DNA from: Helicobacter sp. 12S02232-10
GTDB lineage: Bacteria; Campylobacterota; Campylobacteria; Campylobacterales; Helicobacteraceae
Direction: 5' to 3'
NCBI RefSeq assembly: GCF_002272895.1
Contig: NZ_MLAQ01000006.1
Location: 54,263-118,262, forward strand
Length of the DNA: 64,000 nt
A program made the translations under genes and the position numbers. How positions within the stretch are numbered: the first letter of the stretch is position 1; the number at the start of each line of letters is the position of its first letter. The notes below the pieces were generated by a model. It worked only from the letters and a program-made list of their open reading frames with translations, did not search any database and had not been told where the DNA came from. This document shows positions 37,565-47,086 of the stretch, piece by piece.

Positions 37565-39931
37565 TTATTGGCAATTATAACATTCAACAGAGCGATCCAT
37601 TACATTTTCATCAACGCTTGGGCTTTCGCTCCTCAAATAATAGGTGGATTTTAAGCCTAACTTCCACGCTAACATATAAATATCATTCAAAAGTTTGCCA
37701 CTGGCTTTTTCAAGTCTCATAAAAATATTGGTGCTTTGTCCTTGATCTATCCATTTTTGTCTGATTGCTGCAGCTTTGATCAAACTTGTCTGATCAAGGT
37801 CATAAGCAGAAATGTAATAATTCCAATTCTCCAAATTCAAATTAGGAACAACAACAGGAATCAACCCGCTTAAATTTTCTTCATACCATTTCTTTTTATA
37901 GACAGGTTCAATGGTTTGAGTTGTCCCCACTAGAATTGAAATTGAACTTGTAGGGGCAATCGCCATCAAATACCCATTGCGAATCCCTTGAATCTTGACA
38001 ATATCCCTTAGAGATTTCCAATCACAGCTACTGCCAAAAAGTCCTCCTCTATCTACAAGCTTTAAAGCCTCCTTGTTTGCCTTATCAATAGGAAAAATTC
38101 CTTGACTCCAACTTGAGCCCTCATATTGAGGATATTTACCTTTTTCTTTAGCAAGATTAGAACTTGATAAAATTGTGTAATAACTGATCATTTCCATTAC
38201 TTCATCAATCTTTTCAAGATGTTCATCAGAACCCCAATGAATTTTGGCATCAGCAAGCATTTGAGCTTCTCCCATCACGCCTAATCCGATAGCACGATTC
38301 TGAAGATTGGTAACTTTAACCTTTCTATCTGGATAAAAATTCAAATCAATAACATTATCAAGCATTCTGATTGCTATAGGGACCACTCTTTGAATATCTT
38401 CTTGAGTATGAATTTTGCTTAAATTCACGCTTGCTAGATTGCAAACTGCAGTATGGCCTCCGGTTTGTTTTCGAGTGGCGATAAAAATTTGTTTTCCACC
38501 CAATGAATCGATGCTTGTGAGTTTATTTGCTTTCTTTTTGACACCCGCATCCGTAATTATTTCCTTTTTTTCCTCAATAATCTCAATACTGCCATCACAA
38601 AATTCAATTTCAACAACATAATGACCAGGACTAGTATTTTGAAATATTTCAGTGCAAAGATTAGAGCTTCTAATAATACCTGTATGAGCATTGGGATTAG
38701 CACGATTAGCATTGTCTTTAAAGCACAAAAACGGCAATCCTGATTCAAAATAATTCGTCAAAATCTTTTTCCAAAGATCCTTAGCGCTAATATGTTCTTT
38801 AATTATATTGGGGTTTTTTTCATATTCTAGGTATTTTTGCTCAAATGCTTCTCCATAGAGTTCTGTAAGTTCTTTGCACTCGTAAGGATCAAACAGCGTC
38901 CATAAAGCATTTTCCTCCACTCTTTTCATAAATAAATCACAAATCCATACCGCAGGAAAAAGGTCGTGTGCCCTGCGTCTCTCTTCGCCGCTATTTTTAC
39001 GCAAGTCAATAAAATCATTGATATCAATATGCCAGATTTCCAAATAAGTTGCTATTGCACCTTTTCTAGTGCCAAGCTGATCAACAGCAATTGCCACATC
39101 ATTGGCAATCTTAAGAAAAGGTACAACGCCACCAGCAGCATTTTTATGCCCATCTATAAAACTTCCCAAACCTCTCACGCCGCTAAAATCCCAACCGATA
39201 CCCCCTCCATATTTGGATAAAAGCGCCATTTCCTTATAAGCATCAAAAATTCCTTCTATATTATCGGGTGTGCTACCGATATAGCAAGAACTCAATTGAT
39301 GGCGAGTTGTTCGAGCATTAGCCAAAGTGGGTGTAGCAGCAATGACTTCAAATTTACTAATAATGTCATAAAATTTTACCGCCCATTCATTGGGATTTTT
39401 TTCATTTTGAGCCAAAAACATTGCAATGGCCATAAACATATGCTGGGGCAATTCAATAGGTTTATTTTGAGAATCTTTAATCAAATAACGATCATAGAGT
39501 GTTTTGATCCCTAAATAATTGAACTGTAAATCCCTTTCCTGCTTGATTTGAGAATTTAAAAAATCCAAATCATACTTCTCTTTGAGTCCTTTAAGGATTT
39601 TACCCTCGCTTTCACAGCGCTCAAAATACTCATGAAGCGTTTTGTAACCCGTAAAGCCACTTACTTTATGATAAAGATCGTATAAAAACAATCTAGCAGC
39701 TACAAATGTCCAATTAGGAGTATCTAAATCAATCTTATCAACGGCTGTTTTAATCAAGGTCTGTTGGATTTCTTCAGTGGTGATTTTGTCTTTGAAATGG
39801 ATTTTAGCATCCACTTCCAACTCGCTCTGGCTCACCCCTTCTAAATCTTTTACGGCGCTTGAAGTATATTTTTGTATTTTTGAAATATCCAAGAACTCGA
39901 CCCGTCCGTTTCGCTTTACAACCGTTATCAC
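37565..39931 (-). CDS. nrdA: Ribonucleoside-diphosphate reductase, alpha subunit (class Ia)
   Basis: NrdA reduces ribonucleotides to deoxyribonucleotides with the radical from NrdB. It is 788 aa. The N-terminal ATP-cone begins VVKRNGRVEFLDISKIQK. The active-site region shows RHQLSSCYIG, NLCTEIFQNTSPGHYVV with its cysteine, and TAVCNLASVNL. The C-terminal pair ECYNCQ carries the redox-active cysteines. The start is GTG 39931, preceded by AAGGAG. It lies 35 bp after the nitroreductase gene on the same strand. nrdB is not in the window. Confidence 0.95.
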   Translation of the reverse strand: MITVVKRNGRVEFLDISKIQKYTSSAVKDLEGVSQSELEVDAKIHFKDKITTEEIQQTLIKTAVDKIDLDTPNWTFVAARLFLYDLYHKVSGFTGYKTLHEYFERCESEGKILKGLKEKYDLDFLNSQIKQERDLQFNYLGIKTLYDRYLIKDSQNKPIELPQHMFMAIAMFLAQNEKNPNEWAVKFYDIISKFEVIAATPTLANARTTRHQLSSCYIGSTPDNIEGIFDAYKEMALLSKYGGGIGWDFSGVRGLGSFIDGHKNAAGGVVPFLKIANDVAIAVDQLGTRKGAIATYLEIWHIDINDFIDLRKNSGEERRRAHDLFPAVWICDLFMKRVEENALWTLFDPYECKELTELYGEAFEQKYLEYEKNPNIIKEHISAKDLWKKILTNYFESGLPFLCFKDNANRANPNAHTGIIRSSNLCTEIFQNTSPGHYVVEIEFCDGSIEIIEEKKEIITDAGVKKKANKLTSIDSLGGKQIFIATRKQTGGHTAVCNLASVNLSKIHTQEDIQRVVPIAIRMLDNVIDLNFYPDRKVKVTNLQNRAIGLGVMGEAQMLADAKIHWGSDEHLEKIDEVMEMISYYTILSSSNLAKEKGKYPQYEGSSWSQGIFPIDKANKEALKLVDRGGLFGSSCDWKSLRDIVKIQGIRNGYLMAIAPTSSISILVGTTQTIEPVYKKKWYEENLSGLIPVVVPNLNLENWNYYISAYDLDQTSLIKAAAIRQKWIDQGQSTNIFMRLEKASGKLLNDIYMLAWKLGLKSTYYLRSESPSVDENVMDRSVECYNCQ

Positions 39932-39966
39932 AAAAATCTCCTTATAACCATATCAGTTTTTAATTT

Positions 39967-40599
39967 CTATTTATATTCGATAAGTTCATCCTTATCAAGA
40001 CGATATTTTTTATCGGGTTGGTCATACAATCGATAACCAAAAGAAACAATTAGCACAATTCGTTCCTTAAATGTATCAATTTCAAAAAGTTCTTCCAAAG
40101 GTTTTTGTTCAAATCCTTCCATCGGACAAGAATCAATCCCCATAAAGGCCGCACAATTCATCATTGAGCTTGCCATCAAATAAGCCTGTCTTGAAGTCCA
40201 ATGAACAATCTCCTCACCCAAAAGATCATTAGCAACCAAAAATCCTCTGATTCTTTGTTGGTAAGCGTCATATTTTTCTTTTTGTGCCATTCGTCTTGAG
40301 ACAAGTCTGCTGACATAATCAGTAGGAGCTTTTAAATCGGCAACTTTTGATTTAAATACAACCAATTCACTCGCACTTGTAATCTGCTCTTGATTCCAAC
40401 ATAAGGGTTTCATTTTTTCTCTCAAAGCCTTATCCCTCACAACCACCATTCGGGTTGGTTCAAGCCCGAAAGAACTCGGGGATAATCTGCCTGATTCCAA
40501 AATTATTTCAAAGTCATCAGTACAAATTTTTTTATTTGTGTCAAAAACTTTGCAAGCGTGCCTAAAATTCATTGCATTAATAAAAGCATTTGTTTTCAT
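39967..40599 (-). CDS. NAD(P)H nitroreductase, FrxA/NfsB-like
   Basis: A flavin (FMN) reductase of the nitroreductase family, 210 aa, cytosolic. The FMN-binding start is RHACKVFD, followed by SGRLSPSSFGLEPTRMVVV, and the C-terminal motif is MGIDSCPMEGFEQKPLEELF. The APSS(I/F)GLEP and GIDSCP(I/M)EG motifs are closer to H. pylori FrxA than to RdxA from memory, so activation of nitroimidazoles is possible. Upstream, a poly-A9 tract stands where a -35 element would be. The gene is co-directional with bipA upstream and nrdA downstream. Confidence 0.88.
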   Translation of the reverse strand: MKTNAFINAMNFRHACKVFDTNKKICTDDFEIILESGRLSPSSFGLEPTRMVVVRDKALREKMKPLCWNQEQITSASELVVFKSKVADLKAPTDYVSRLVSRRMAQKEKYDAYQQRIRGFLVANDLLGEEIVHWTSRQAYLMASSMMNCAAFMGIDSCPMEGFEQKPLEELFEIDTFKERIVLIVSFGYRLYDQPDKKYRLDKDELIEYK

Positions 40600-40686
40600 C
40601 TTCAGTCCTTCATTGTTAAATCAAAACGTATAAATTCAATTTTACATTTTTGAATAAAATGTCAGATATATTATCTCAATAACAAA

Positions 40687-40717
40687 CTTATAATGCATTT
40701 AAATACAATTTTTTTTT
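40687..40717 (-). promoter_or_regulatory. Candidate nitroreductase promoter with homopolymer at -35
   Basis: On the minus strand a TATAAG (40687-40692) follows a run of nine As (40709-40717) by 16 bases, so the homopolymer occupies the -35 position. A second possible -10 (TATACG, 40627-40632) lies closer to the gene. Which one is used is unknown. Confidence 0.35.
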
Positions 40718-40740
40718 GAAATATTCTAAATGAAAACTTA

Positions 40741-42543
40741 TTATTTTTTTGTCATTCTTTTTCTTTGATTGGGATCGAGATATTTTTTTCGAATCCTAAT
40801 GCTCAATGGGGTTACCTCAAGGATTTCATCATCTTCTATCCATTCCAAAGCGCGCTCAAGCGTAAGTTCTCTAGGAGGAACAAGCTTAATAGCATCATCA
40901 CTTCCGCTTGCACGCATATTTGTGAGATGTTTGGACTTAATAGGATTAACATCCAAATCATTATCTCTGCTATGTTCCCCGATAATCATTCCGATATAAA
41001 CTTTTGTTTGAGGACCGATAAAAAGTGCCCCTCTCTCTTGAATATTAAAAAGTGAAAAACCTGTCGCTTCACCATTTTCCATACTGATGAGAGCTCCATT
41101 TTTACGTGATTCAACACTTCCACTATATGCTCTAAATTCTAGAAAGGAGTGGTTCATTACGCCCTCGCCTTTCGTATCGGTTAAAAACTCGCTTCGATAG
41201 CCTATAAGACCACGTGCAGGAATTTCAAATTCTAAACGCGTATATCCCTCGCCCATCGGATTCATTGCTTTCATCTCAGCTTTTCTGCGTCCAAGCTTCT
41301 CAATAATAGTACCGCTAAAATCTTGTGGGGTATCAATAACAAGATGTTCAAAAGGTTCAAGTTTTTTCCCTTCCTCTTCCTTGATGATGACTTCAGGTCT
41401 AGATATGCTAAATTCAAATCCCTCTCGTCTGAGATTTTCAGCTAAAATCGTAATTTGAAGCTCCCCTCTTCCAGAAACTTTAAATTTTCCCTCTCCCATT
41501 TCTTCACATCGCATTGCAATGTTTGTTTGCATTTCTTTTAATAATCTATCTTTCAACTTATTGGCTGTGACGTGTTTGCCCTCAAGTCCAGCAAGCGGAG
41601 AATCATTGACCGAAAAATGCACACTCATCGTCGGCTCTTCTAAATGCATAGGATCTAAAGGCATCGGATTATTCGGATCAACAATACTATCACCCACATC
41701 AATCGCATTAAACCCTGCAACAGCTACGATATCACCTGCTTCAGCCTCTTCGATCTCAGTTCTAGCAAGACCTAAAAATCCGATAAGTTTCGTAATTCTC
41801 CCATTTTCTTTGCTCCCATCGCCTTTGGCAAGCATTACGTTTTCACCTTTTTTAATCCGTCCATTAAACACTCTAGCTATCCCGATTTTGCCTACATAGT
41901 TATCATAATCAAGCGTAAAAATCTGCATTTGCAAGGCATTAGCCTTATCTCCATCAGGCAAAGGAATATGCTCTAAAATTGCTTCAAATAGAGGTTCTAA
42001 ACTCTTTTTCTCATCATTGAGATTTTTGATCGCATAGCCATCTCTTGCAGCAGCATAAATCACGGGAAAATCAAGCTGATTATCATTCGCCCCCATCGCC
42101 ACAAACAAATCAAATACTTCATCTACAACACGATCAGGCTCTGCAGCAGGCTTATCAATCTTATTAACCACTACAATGGGGCGTATTCCAAAATTTAATG
42201 CTTTTTTAACTACAAATTTTGTCTGGGGCATTACGCCCTCTTGAGCATCCACAAGCAAAAGTACGCCATCAACCATTTTCAATACGCGCTCAACCTCCCC
42301 ACCAAAGTCGGCGTGTCCGGGAGTATCAATAATGTTAATTTTTGTCCCTTTATATTGAATTGCTGTATTTTTAGAAAGGATAGTAATGCCCCTTTCCCTC
42401 TCCAAATCATTGCTGTCCATTACCCTTTCATCAATTTTTTCACGCTCTCCAAATGTCCCTGATTGCGAAAGCAAACCATCTACTAAAGTTGTTTTTCCGT
42501 GATCAACGTGTGCAATTACAGCAATATTTCGAATATTTTGCAT
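40741..42543 (-). CDS. typA: Translational GTPase TypA/BipA
   Basis: A ribosome-binding GTPase involved in stress-related ribosome assembly. G1 is [11 protein letters not shown] (about residues 10-20), switch II is [14 protein letters not shown] and G4 is NKIDKP. It then has the EF-Tu-like beta barrel, EF-G-like domains III and V, and the BipA-specific C-terminus ([18 protein letters not shown]). It is 600 aa, complete. The gene is divergent from the fliK operon, with its own -10 box at 42574. Confidence 0.95.
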   Translation of the reverse strand: MQNIRNIAVIAHVDHGKTTLVDGLLSQSGTFGEREKIDERVMDSNDLERERGITILSKNTAIQYKGTKINIIDTPGHADFGGEVERVLKMVDGVLLLVDAQEGVMPQTKFVVKKALNFGIRPIVVVNKIDKPAAEPDRVVDEVFDLFVAMGANDNQLDFPVIYAAARDGYAIKNLNDEKKSLEPLFEAILEHIPLPDGDKANALQMQIFTLDYDNYVGKIGIARVFNGRIKKGENVMLAKGDGSKENGRITKLIGFLGLARTEIEEAEAGDIVAVAGFNAIDVGDSIVDPNNPMPLDPMHLEEPTMSVHFSVNDSPLAGLEGKHVTANKLKDRLLKEMQTNIAMRCEEMGEGKFKVSGRGELQITILAENLRREGFEFSISRPEVIIKEEEGKKLEPFEHLVIDTPQDFSGTIIEKLGRRKAEMKAMNPMGEGYTRLEFEIPARGLIGYRSEFLTDTKGEGVMNHSFLEFRAYSGSVESRKNGALISMENGEATGFSLFNIQERGALFIGPQTKVYIGMIIGEHSRDNDLDVNPIKSKHLTNMRASGSDDAIKLVPPRELTLERALEWIEDDEILEVTPLSIRIRKKYLDPNQRKRMTKK

Positions 42544-42573
42544 TTTTCTCTCTTTATTGTAAATTATTTTAGA

Positions 42574-42579
42574 AGTATA
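42574..42579 (-). promoter_or_regulatory. -10 box of typA
   Basis: On the minus strand this reads TATACT, about 31 bp before the typA start codon; upstream is A/T-rich. Confidence 0.45.
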
Positions 42580-42677
42580 AAATTTTTACCCTTAAAAACT
42601 CTATACATAAACATAAAAGCAATGTTCCGCTTCCCTTTTCAAATCATTATCATTGCTACCCATCACATATTAATTTA

Positions 42678-42693
42678 TGGAATTATTTTTGCT
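42678..42693 (+). promoter_or_regulatory. Sigma-54 promoter of the fliK-flgD-flgE operon
   Basis: TGGAATTATTTTTGCT has the invariant GG (42679-42680) and GC (42691-42692) exactly ten bases apart, and TTGC at the -12 position, 33 bp before the fliK start. Flagellar hook genes in Helicobacter are RpoN-dependent, which agrees. Confidence 0.75.
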
Positions 42694-42725
42694 TCTGTCT
42701 TAAGAATATTTTACAAGGAAATCCT

Positions 42726-44435
42726 ATGCTGGAAAATATCCTCAACAATGTCAATGCCTCTCAAGAAATAAAAAATACTCCTGAAAAGAAAAAAGTTATT
42801 GACAAAAATAGCAAAGAAGATGGCTTTCAAAAACTTTTACAAAAAAACCTTTTAGCCCAAAATGTCAATCTCAAAGATCAAGAAAACAATGTCAATGCCT
42901 CTCAAGAAATAAAAAATACTCCTGAAAAGAAAAAAGTTATTGACAAAAATAGCAAAGAAGATGGCTTTCAAAAACCCTTAACACAAAAGACAAATCTTAA
43001 AGATCAAGAAAAGATTGAGTCTGTTTTGAATAAAAATTCAGAAAAAAAAGCCCTTCCATCAACTGATGGCGCAGCTTTAGAAAAAAATATTTCCAATCCT
43101 GCCACATTCGATTTTCAAGAATTTAAAAACAATTCTTTATCAAAAAACTCCCAAGAACCATCCACAAAAGAAACAATAAAAGAGGATCACAAAACCCTCT
43201 CCAACCCCTCTGAAAAAAAACTTTCCGATGTTAAAACTCTAGGCGAACAAAAAAACTTTCAACCTAAAAATATCAATATCGAAAATAACCAGCAAAATCC
43301 TAAATCAAATAACACTCCCCCTCTAAAAGATCTCCCCACTCAAGATATGCTTACACAAAAGTTAAAAAACCAATCACAAGCTTCTTTGACTAAAACAGAA
43401 GAGGACAAACCATTATCGGTCATTCTCAAAACGCTTGATCAGGTAGATACAAAAGAAATTAAAGCCCGAAAAAAATTCAATCAAGAACATAAGATAGAGT
43501 ATAAAATTGAAGGTAAAGATGAAAAAATAGCCGTTATCGAAAGGGGAACACACCTGCCAAAAAATATTATTGGGTCAAAAATCGAAAAGAAAGAATCTCA
43601 AACTCAAGAGACTCCGTCAAAAAATCAACCCCTATCAGAAGCAATTTCACAAGTTTTCATTAAAGAAGTTAAGCCCAAAACAATTGCAATTGCAGAAGAT
43701 AAAGACCAAGATTCAAAACAAAATACACAAAAAAAAACTAAAAAATCAGAGGTTCTTCCAAAAAACGCCACAACTTCAAATCCAAATGCTTCGCGCTCAA
43801 CGCCATCTCTAAGCACCCAAACACAAAATGAACAATTAGAAAATCAAAAAGCGATTCAAGAAGACAACGCACAATTCTCTCTAAACGAAAAGACAAAGAA
43901 AAAGCAAAATAATCAAGAGATCCAAAAAGACAAAGAAAAAATCAAGCAAACTCCTACTAAGGAAAAAGATTCCGCACCCACTTTAGGTCTTGCTTCTGTT
44001 AAAAATGATTTAATCTATAAAAATGCCAACGCCAAAGAAACGATTAAAAATTTTGCGCAAAGCTTTAAAGAAGAGATTAAAAAATTCAAACCTCCGATGA
44101 GTAAGATTTCCCTAGAACTTCATCCTGAAAAACTCGGAAAGCTTGAGCTGACCATCAAACAAACAGGTAAAAATCTCCAAGTCAGCGTTGTCTCCAATCA
44201 TCAAGCCATCGCATTATTTGTCCAAAACCAAGCCGAACTCAGACAAAATCTCTCAATGATAGGGTTTTCTGGCATAGATTTAAACTTCTCTTCGCAAGAA
44301 GATTCACAAAAAGGCCATCAAGATCGAGATAATCAAAAAAGGAACAAAAATAGCTTAAAACAATACCAAGAAGTCAAAAATATTTCTCAAATTCCATACG
44401 ATACGATGGAAATTACATTACCAAAATACGCATAG
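42726..44435 (+). CDS. fliK: Flagellar hook-length control protein FliK
   Basis: FliK measures the hook and switches the export apparatus from hook to filament subunits. It is a secreted 569-aa protein. The first 440 residues are a low-complexity, Lys/Gln/Asn/Ser-rich ruler with no fixed fold. The conserved C-terminal domain (about 455-530) reads MSKISLELHPEKLGKLELTI and NLSMIGFSGIDLNFSS. The N-terminal region contains a perfect 91-bp direct repeat giving a 47-residue-period duplication. AAGGAA precedes the ATG. It is first in an operon with flgD and flgE behind a sigma-54 promoter. Confidence 0.85.
   Translation: MLENILNNVNASQEIKNTPEKKKVIDKNSKEDGFQKLLQKNLLAQNVNLKDQENNVNASQEIKNTPEKKKVIDKNSKEDGFQKPLTQKTNLKDQEKIESVLNKNSEKKALPSTDGAALEKNISNPATFDFQEFKNNSLSKNSQEPSTKETIKEDHKTLSNPSEKKLSDVKTLGEQKNFQPKNINIENNQQNPKSNNTPPLKDLPTQDMLTQKLKNQSQASLTKTEEDKPLSVILKTLDQVDTKEIKARKKFNQEHKIEYKIEGKDEKIAVIERGTHLPKNIIGSKIEKKESQTQETPSKNQPLSEAISQVFIKEVKPKTIAIAEDKDQDSKQNTQKKTKKSEVLPKNATTSNPNASRSTPSLSTQTQNEQLENQKAIQEDNAQFSLNEKTKKKQNNQEIQKDKEKIKQTPTKEKDSAPTLGLASVKNDLIYKNANAKETIKNFAQSFKEEIKKFKPPMSKISLELHPEKLGKLELTIKQTGKNLQVSVVSNHQAIALFVQNQAELRQNLSMIGFSGIDLNFSSQEDSQKGHQDRDNQKRNKNSLKQYQEVKNISQIPYDTMEITLPKYA
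42744..42834 (+). repeat. 91-bp direct repeat in fliK, copy 1
   Basis: Identical over 91 bases to 42885-42975. The period is 141 bp (47 codons), so the frame is kept. It encodes NNVNASQEIKNTPEKKKVID and the following NKNSKEDGFQK. Confidence 0.95.
42885..42975 (+). repeat. 91-bp direct repeat in fliK, copy 2
   Basis: Second identical copy, 141 bp from the first. The 50 bases between the copies differ from those after the second copy only partly (NVNLKDQE versus KTNLKDQE), so the original duplicated block was probably the full 141 bp. Confidence 0.95.
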
Positions 44436-44444
44436 GAGGCAAAT

Positions 44445-45266
44445 ATGGCCATTGATCTTGCCGAAGTAACCGGATCTAAAGCTGCAGCTCAAAAAAAAAC
44501 CGAACAACCTAAAATTGCCAATGGGCTTGATAAAGATGCTTTTATGAAATTATTTTTAGAACAACTCAAAAATCAAGACCCTACCGCCCCTATGGAAACA
44601 GATAAGATCATCACTCAAACAGCCCAGCTCACTCAAGTAGAAATGCAAGAAGAAAATAAAAAAACAATGAAAGAAGTGGCTGAAGCAATGAAATCCACCA
44701 AAGATACAAATCAATCGCTCAAAGACTTTCAAACCTCACTTAAAGAAACGCTTGAAAATCTAAACAAAGGAATGGAGGCCAACTTAGAATCAGATACTAA
44801 AATGGCTCAAGTTTCTGCACTCAATACTGTTTCAATGATAGGCAAAATTGCAGAGACTGATATCAGTGGCATAAATGTAAAAGAACCTGGAGAAATCCAT
44901 TTCACACTCTATTTTGATTCAAAAATTGATTCTTCCAAAGGCAACCCAACTATCCAAATATTTGACAGCAATAAGCAGCTGATAAAAACTATTTCCATTT
45001 CGGATAAAAATGGTCAGGACGGCTATATTGATTTTAGTTGGAATGGACTTGATGATAAAGGGGTTCAAGTCCCTCAAGGAAGCTATGAAATACGCGCAGA
45101 ATATAATCTCAATCCCAAAACCAATCAATACCACCAAACCCGCGTAGGCAGAGGGGAAGTCCAAAGCGTATTATTCAACAAAGGTACCCCGATGTTACGA
45201 ATGGGAGAAATGATTTTACCGCTTGAAAGTGCCGTTGAGTTTTATGACAAGGAAAAAGCTTTATGA
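44445..45266 (+). CDS. flgD: Flagellar hook assembly (capping) protein FlgD
   Basis: FlgD caps the growing hook and lets FlgE subunits assemble. The N-terminal conserved region shows LDKDAFMKLFLEQLKNQDPT and APMETDKIITQTAQLTQVE. The FlgD Ig/tudor-like domain shows DFSWNGLDDKGVQVPQGSYE. It is 273 aa. AGGAGG stands eight bases before the ATG. The stop overlaps flgE by four bases (ATGA), coupling cap and hook synthesis. Confidence 0.95.
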   Translation: MAIDLAEVTGSKAAAQKKTEQPKIANGLDKDAFMKLFLEQLKNQDPTAPMETDKIITQTAQLTQVEMQEENKKTMKEVAEAMKSTKDTNQSLKDFQTSLKETLENLNKGMEANLESDTKMAQVSALNTVSMIGKIAETDISGINVKEPGEIHFTLYFDSKIDSSKGNPTIQIFDSNKQLIKTISISDKNGQDGYIDFSWNGLDDKGVQVPQGSYEIRAEYNLNPKTNQYHQTRVGRGEVQSVLFNKGTPMLRMGEMILPLESAVEFYDKEKAL

Positions 45267-47071
45267 ATGACACTATTTTAAATTCTTATAGCGGTATCAA
45301 AACCCATCAATTTGGTCTCGATAGCATTTCAAATAACATTGCCAATGTCAATACTACAGGCTATAAAGAGAATATTCCCGAATTTAAAAGTCTCTTCAGT
45401 GCCCATTTAGATTCCCTTAACTCTTCCTCTATCACCAGCAATGATAGAAACTTTGGAGCAAGCGGAGCAAGCAATGCCATATCCACTAAAAGTGGCAATT
45501 ACCACCAAAGCGATGGGGAATTTGATATGGCTTATCAGGGCAAAGGTTGGTTTATCGTGGGTTCCAATAAAGAGGGGGATTTCAAAATAGAAAAAGATGG
45601 TTATGAACAAAAACAGCCTAATTATTTTACAAGAAATGGAAGTTTCACTCGCGATGGCGATGGCTATTTGGTAAATTCACAAGGATATTACGTCTATGGA
45701 ATCAATTTAGGCAAGATCCAAAACGGCGTATTTGTTTCAAGCAATGACACAGATGGAGACACTAAAAAGCTTGCAGGTAATGAACTCACTCCCTTAAATA
45801 TCCCACAAGAGTTAAAATTTCAGCCTGTATTGACTTCAAAAGTCGATATCAGCATCAATCTAAATCCAAAAGATAATTTTAAAAATGCTCAAGATTTTTT
45901 TCTAGACTCTCAAGGAAATTTCTTGGAAGAAAAATTCAAAGCTCAAGACATCAACGCGCTTGCCAATAATGACGATGAAGCGCTTGAAGCTTCAATATAT
46001 AAAAATCTTAAGATAAGCATTTCCAAAAATAACAAAACCCAGAACTTTGAATTTCAATACGGAAATGGGGGTGAAACCAACAATGAATTTCGAACTATAG
46101 GGGATCTGCAAAAACTTCTCAAAGACAAAACAGGCTTAGATCTAGATATTGCCAAAGACAAAAATGGAAAGCTCAAATCACCGCTGTCCTTACAGATTTC
46201 AAACAATGAAGAAGACCTCAACCTTTCGCTTGAAGGATCTTTGGCTGAAAAACTCGGATTAAATGCCGTTGATATACCTTTTAAAAAAGGTGATTTTCAA
46301 GAATCTACACCCATCAAAATTCCTGCTTACAGCACATCAACTGAAATTTATGACAAAGATGGAAAAAAATTTCTACTCAAAAGTGATTATTTTATGACTG
46401 ATTCAGGGGATAATAAAACCAACCCTCCAATCACCCAAAAATGGGAAGTAAAAAGTGCGGTTTATGATTTCAAAGGTCAAAATATGATCAGTAAAGCCCC
46501 CGTGCAACAAACCATTGAATTTGACGAAAATGACAACATCATAGCCGCTCCCATAGAGCTTGACTTCAAAGAAAACAAAATCCAATACTCACTTTCAGGT
46601 AGCAAAGACTATAAATCCACTAATCTCCCCTACCAAGAATCCAAACTCACACAAGTAACTCAAAATGGAAAACCTGAAGGATCACTTAAAGAAATACGCG
46701 TCGATGAAAACGGTATCATTTATCTTGCTTTCAGCAATGGGGCGATGGAATCTATGGGAAGAGTAGGTATCGCAGCTTTTATCAATGATCAAGGCTTGAG
46801 AAAAACAGGTGGTAATTTATTTGAAATGACCTCAAGTACTCTTAATGGAGAAAATAAACTCTTAAGCGGAAACCCTATCTTGGGTTGGAATGAAGAAGAT
46901 GGGATATTAAAATTTGGGAAAGTAATGTATAAATATCTTGAAACTAGCAATGTAGATGTCGGAAATGCACTCACAAACCTCATTTTAATGCAAAGAGGTT
47001 ATTCAATGAATGCCAAAGCTTTCAGCACTGGAGATGATCTCATCAAAGAAGCGATTAACTTGAAAAAATAA
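45263..47071 (+). CDS. flgE: Flagellar hook protein FlgE
   Basis: FlgE is the structural subunit of the hook. The N-terminal axial motif is SGIKTHQFGLDSISNNIANV and NTTGYKENIPEF, and the C-terminal axial helix is SNVDVGNALTNLILMQRGYS and MNAKAFSTGDDLI. The 602-aa length, with a large variable surface domain between about 200 and 480, is similar to other Helicobacter hooks. It is third in the fliK operon. Its 3' end is only 15 bp from the convergent oxidase gene. Confidence 0.96.
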   Translation: MNDTILNSYSGIKTHQFGLDSISNNIANVNTTGYKENIPEFKSLFSAHLDSLNSSSITSNDRNFGASGASNAISTKSGNYHQSDGEFDMAYQGKGWFIVGSNKEGDFKIEKDGYEQKQPNYFTRNGSFTRDGDGYLVNSQGYYVYGINLGKIQNGVFVSSNDTDGDTKKLAGNELTPLNIPQELKFQPVLTSKVDISINLNPKDNFKNAQDFFLDSQGNFLEEKFKAQDINALANNDDEALEASIYKNLKISISKNNKTQNFEFQYGNGGETNNEFRTIGDLQKLLKDKTGLDLDIAKDKNGKLKSPLSLQISNNEEDLNLSLEGSLAEKLGLNAVDIPFKKGDFQESTPIKIPAYSTSTEIYDKDGKKFLLKSDYFMTDSGDNKTNPPITQKWEVKSAVYDFKGQNMISKAPVQQTIEFDENDNIIAAPIELDFKENKIQYSLSGSKDYKSTNLPYQESKLTQVTQNGKPEGSLKEIRVDENGIIYLAFSNGAMESMGRVGIAAFINDQGLRKTGGNLFEMTSSTLNGENKLLSGNPILGWNEEDGILKFGKVMYKYLETSNVDVGNALTNLILMQRGYSMNAKAFSTGDDLIKEAINLKK

Positions 47072-47086
47072 AAATATGATTATTTT

